Shown in pieces: positions 57,854-62,000 of a DNA stretch of 62,000 bases. The notes beneath the pieces are model-generated. The model had not been told where the DNA came from, made no database searches, and saw only the letters and a program-made list of their open reading frames with translations. The stretch lies in the NCBI RefSeq assembly GCF_030272615.1, contig NC_081414.1, positions 782,666,119-782,728,118 of the forward strand. The letters run 5' to 3'. The stretch comes from Cryptomeria japonica (lineage: Eukaryota > Streptophyta > Pinopsida > Cupressales > Cupressaceae). Position numbers and translations under genes: made by a program. Positions within the stretch are counted from its first letter, which is position 1, and every line of letters begins with the position of its first letter.

Positions 57854-58794
57854 ATGGGGGATAATAATGAAAACATTGATGAACCACAATTGCAACAACC
57901 AAACCCTCCTTTGCCAAACCCCCCCTCAATTCAGGATTTGATTGCACAAAATTTGAATGAATTGAGGGGGATTGTAGATGTATATCGTAGGATCCCTCGT
58001 CTAAACCCAATGTTTGATCCTCTCACGTCGATCATAAAGAGTATGGAAACCATGACTGAGGAGCACAATGCCACCCTTTTGTGGTAAGATTCTATGAGGG
58101 AACAATATGTGGATGGCTTGTCATATAAGGATATCACGGATCTCGAGATATTGAAAGTCAATATCACCTCATTGTTTATGAATCCCCGCATTGGTCAACC
58201 CGTAGACCCCAAAAAAAAAAACTTTCTATTAAATGGTGCACAAATGATGGTATTGTAAAAAACTTTTGGGATCGTTGGTGGATGGTTTTTGACAAACTAC
58301 CCAACAACAATCTTGATGTCCCCTTCTATTTCATAAAAAAATTGTATGCTGATTTTGTTTTATGCAAATATGTGAACTACTTTGACATCCAACATTTCCA
58401 GGGTGTGAGTTTAAGTATGCCCCAAAATAGACTTGGGGCAGTCAGAGTAGTCCAGGGCCCATATGTCCCCCCTACTCTTGTTGATCCCACACCTCAAGTG
58501 CAAAATCCAGATATCATTTGTGAGGCAACTTCACGGACCATATCGGCTATTTACTCTTTGAGTAGCCTTTTGGTTTCTTAGGCTAGGTTAGTAGCTCAGC
58601 CTACTTTTGATGTTCACAGTGCATCAAGTGGTGCTGACACATCATCCTTGGCTCCACACATATGCGTGCCCCATAGTTGTGTCATGTGTGGGCATGTATG
58701 CTTGGGTCCAGTTGAATAGCTAGTTTATCCTCTTGTGGATAGTGTACATGCTATGTGCATGCAAAAACCGTGTTGCCAAAAAAATGTTCATTAA
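57854..58794 (+). pseudogene. Unknown protein, convergent with the transposase
   Basis: Starts MGDNNENIDEPQLQQPNPPL, a Pro/Gln/Asn-rich lead, then DLIAQNLNELRGIVDVYRRI and SIIKSMETMTEEHNATLLW before a TAA. The same frame continues DSMREQYVDGLSYKDITDLE. At the A-run 58211-58221 the frame shifts by one and continues WCTNDGIVKNFWDRWWMVFD, VPFYFIKKLYADFVLCKYVN. The tail is Cys-rich (CVMCGHVC, MQKPCC). About 310 residues in all, with three stops and one homopolymer frameshift. I do not recognise the family. It faces the transposase gene tail to tail, about 120 bases apart, as the two genes of some plant DNA transposons do. Confidence 0.5.
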
Positions 58795-58915
58795 TAGACC
58801 TGCATTTTCAACACATCCTTAATATACATGTAACAAACTTGAAAATTAAGGTTTAATGATCATTGTTTGAAATGAACTGCTTGATAAAAAAAAATAAGGC
58901 ACCATTAAAGACCTA

Positions 58916-61774
58916 CTAGTCAAGTGTGCCTAAAGGGTCATCTCTTTGCTTAAGAGTATCCAGTATTGCTTCATGATCAACAGTAGTCACTGTCCATAGC
59001 TCTTTTGTCTTTGGTTTTGCTTGATACTTCAACAACTTGACATTTATAGCTATAATAAGGTGTGAATACATTATAATGGTTTTCTGTCTCTCATAGTCTT
59101 CAAATACAGGTATGCCATTCTTTCTAATCATGTATGTTTGCAACCAAGTTCCCACAACAACAACTGAACCTGTAGGATATGTGAACTTGTCATCATCTGT
59201 CACTAGTTGTGTTAGCTTTTGTTTTCCCTGTATACATCGTGCCAACCAATATTTTGATCTCTCTTCATTCCCTTGCAGTGCAACAACTACAAAAACATGT
59301 CCTGGCTGTACAAGATCTGATAGACGGTCATACTCAAGTGAACTTTCCATGTCATCGTTTGACAAGGATATTATTTGAGATAAAGGAGTTAGATAGTGGG
59401 GAACCCACGTATCAACCCACTCACTTGACTTGCACTGATCCCAATCACACCGAACACAACTCTGACAAAAACAAGCCAACGCTCGTGTCCAAAAGGTCCA
59501 TGTACTTGCATTTGAACTGAGAAATGAATGCATCTTTAAAGAATATTTAATTGTTTGACAATCCAATCTATCTCCCACTATTCCCTCCTCAACCAACCAA
59601 AAGAATCTAGTCACTGCTAAATCAAGAGTACCTCCATGTGACAATGTTGAACTACACCAATCAACAATAGAATGTGCATCAGAGAAATTTGCACCTGAAA
59701 TCCTCAATTGCTCCTTAACTAGAGCTCTCTTCAAACATGCACCTACTCCATCATGGTCTCCCTTCCCATGCCCTACCTAAAAAAAACACCAAATATGAGG
59801 TATACACCTCTCTACATGCATTCTACTCAACCAATAAAACATATGGGCATTCTTGAATTGACCCATATAGCTATCTGACCATATTATATGTCGGTCAATT
59901 GCAATATTTTTCTCATGCAAGGACTTCAAATTTTTTTTGAAAGAATGTTGCACATACTTGGAGGAGTGTGATCTATCATCACTCAGATAAAAATGATACT
60001 CCCTGATTATCTTCCTTTCCTCTTTTGTACTATCATGAGCATGTCTATATGTAATGTGAACAAAAATAGCAATTTGGATTGAATTGTAGTACTCAGACTA
60101 TACCTCATTCTATGGTTGCAATGTATAGGTCTCTTCAAAATCAACCACCGATACAATAGTGCCAATCAGGAAAGAGTTCTTACACATCTTGAATTCTCGT
60201 TCCAACCACTGAGACCTATGGATGTGCCTTGCATACTTGTAGAAAAGATTTTCTTTAAAATCCAAAATAAAATCAGAAATACTCACTTCTCTTGAGACTA
60301 ATTCACATCTAGAACCTTCACCTCCACTCTTCAAAGTATATTTCACTATCTCATATCTTTTTTTCTCAACATAATTCTTTCCAAACTTGTGTTTTCTGCC
60401 CTCATGAAAACATGAAACAAACTTTGACAACCCACCACATTTTAAGCACTTCTCATTCAAACAATCATTTCTATAGAAATAGCAGCCATCATCTCTAGGG
60501 CATAAAAATAGATCTTACAAGTCTCTTTATGATCTCATAAATAGCATTGCACCACACTCCTGCAATATCTCATTAGTATGCATTATAGAACGAATATGAC
60601 ATAAAAGTTCATGGTACATTGAAAACTCCACATGGTACTTGCAACAACAAGTATTGCGAATATTAAGAGGAACACAATAAAAGGGTTTCAAAGATTCAAA
60701 TGCCCTTTGTGATATTTGCAAAGTTGGATGTACTTCACAAAAAAAATTGTAAAACATTGTTTGGCTTGATTCCAAGAAATGTTTGGGATATGGTGTGCGA
60801 TCTCGGTTGCTGATTATTAATTAAAAAATGTCTTTTACATTGGGTGAAACTCTAGAATTAGAGTTCCAAAATTATTGAATCTCCTCCTTCACATTGTCAG
60901 TCAACTTTCTATCAACACGTGGAAGCCTCCCACCAAAAGCCCATGTATCTTGTTGAAGTGGATCATCAAGTCTTTGTCTTCGTGCAAGTGCTATATCCAA
61001 AGTTTTATGATTTATGTTAAAATCAACACAAGTTTGTCTCATTTGACAAGCCTTCCTAAATTGATGTCTTACTAAGGAGGTTGTAATCACTCTTTGAGCG
61101 ACTCTCTTATCTCTTTCTTTGGTATTCTTTCCAATAGAATTGAGAGCGTCAAATAGATTTTTTGTAATCCATTTAGCAATGGTCTCATCTTTATCATCTT
61201 TAGAAATTGAACAAAGAGTTGGAATTTCTTAGTCAATGTCTTATTGCTAAAATTTTGGTCGAAAAGTTGTGTAGCCCACAACCGAATGGTTCTTGTTGAC
61301 CTCTTGCCTTCAAGATTCCCAATAATGTTCTCATCGATTTCAAATAACCATTTTGGGGTTCTTGAAGGTCTTGGATTTGGAATTTCTCTTTCATCCATGA
61401 GGGTCTTCATTTCTAAAGTAATTAGGTGTTACATATGGTTCACTTGGCTGAGCAATTCCACCTTCAATGTCAAAGTTTTCCACATTTTCACCTCCTATGT
61501 CAAAATTTTCCACATGTTGAGCATTTTCATTATCACTTTCAACATTTTCAACATTTTCAAAATTTTCACTTTCAAAATCTACATTTTCATTTTCAATAAC
61601 TTGTGACACATTTTCAAATTCAATTTCCTCTTCACTTGAAGTAACATTAGCAATATTTAACATACCTTGTCTTCTCCTCCTATGACATTCTCTATCTCTT
61701 TCTCTATACACTTCAATTTGGTGATTTGAAAGTTTTGTTTTGCGTTTAGACTTTCGACAACTACTAATCCCCAT
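58916..61774 (-). pseudogene. DDE-type transposase with GHGKG..DG signature
   Basis: Starts MGISSCRKSKRKTKLSNHQI, a basic lead, then an acidic Asn/Glu-rich repeat stretch (VENFDIGGENVENFDIEGG). Next come AKWITKNLFDALNSIGKN and HPTLQISQRAFESLKPFYC with a Cys cluster (RNTCCCKYH), CLKCGGLSKF, then the catalytic core: VSVVDFEETYTL (first Asp), HIIWSDSYMGQFKNAHMFY (second Asp) and VGHGKGDHDGVGACLKRAL (final acidic site). The C-terminal 270 codons are open and end LDTLKQRDDPLGTLD. The same architecture (DFxENY, WSDG..QFKN, HGKG..DG.G) occurs in a transposase family widespread in animals. At least seven in-frame stops and two frameshifts (near 61390 and 61220) show a dead copy. I cannot name the superfamily. 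Confidence 0.7.
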
Positions 61775-62000
61775 TTACCTCCACACAGATGCTCCTACAT
61801 GATTGACAATGTAAGATTTGACTTTAAGAATCTACCAAAAGTACAAATTTGTCTCAACCTATCTGAAAACTCATGATCGTCAACAGAAAAGAGAATATCC
61901 AAACTGTGGGCTATTGGAATCCACAAAATGGCCCACAAGGCTCTTTTTTAGTTACAAAAATTGAATATCCGATTTTAATGTATAAATTTGTGGTCCCCAA
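61775..62000. other. Presumed 5' flank of the transposase gene
   Basis: No gene. It contains gaatatccgatttt at 61963-61976, similar to words left of the locus. The right end of the element probably lies beyond the window. Confidence 0.35.

Noticed and set aside
59765-59785. Possible intron acceptor (minus-strand tttttttttag) just before the GHGKG motif
   Set aside because: The protein reads through in frame from WCFF to VGHGKG with the spacing expected for the family, so the TAG is a nonsense change and not a splice site.

Overview
This window is plant nuclear DNA made almost wholly of nested, decayed transposable elements. I found no intact host gene, no rRNA or tRNA gene and no CRISPR array. 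The host is a plant because there are chromoviral Ty3/Gypsy, Tat/Ogre-like Gypsy and Sirevirus-like Copia elements, an initiator-Met primer site (TGGTATCAGAGC), and PPR and plant-mobile-domain remnants. The density of old nested LTR elements suits a large, repeat-rich genome, perhaps a conifer; that last step is inference and cannot be settled here.

Layout. (1) 1-1148: unassigned sequence with a small PPR-like remnant. (2) 1149-9312, + strand: an old Tat/Ogre-like Gypsy element with a tentative LTR, an Asp-type primer site, a leader ORF made of 77-residue tandem repeats, a G-patch-like scrap, RT, RNase H, a second RNase H and integrase. (3) 9429-24435, + strand: a Sirevirus-like Copia element with gag but no pol, flanked by the 5-bp duplication GACTA. 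Its 5' LTR is split by a chromovirus on the - strand (11050-18463, duplication GAGAA). (4) 24441-30821: a degenerate plant-mobile-domain fragment, a solo LTR (27095-28592) and unassigned LTR-like sequence. (5) 30822-54262: an old minus-strand Gypsy element (called D here) whose RNase H/integrase region has been opened three times: by pol-less Copia-like element A (30899-37477), by a chromovirus solo LTR (37649-39259, duplication GACCT) and by a full Copia element C (39904-53477). C has element B (45946-52627, duplication AATTT) inside one of its LTRs. Removing the solo LTR and C restores D's reading frame. (6) 54263-57235: LTR-like and repetitive noncoding sequence. (7) 57236-62000: an AT-rich block, then a DNA-transposon-like locus with two convergent broken genes. 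One is a DDE-type transposase with a GHGKG..DG signature, the other an unknown protein with a Cys-rich tail.

The most interesting system is the pair A and B, two copies of one non-autonomous retrotransposon family. Each has a capsid-less ORF1 (coiled coil plus four CCHC knuckles) and a conserved ORF2 of about 1,100 codons with no polymerase, protease, RNase H or integrase. Such elements must borrow replication enzymes from a partner, so the conservation of ORF2 is unexplained. Second are the transposase locus with its unknown convergent gene, the 77-residue repeat ORF, and a chromovirus whose eleven premature stops are all TAG.

All family names come from reading motifs by eye; no search was run.
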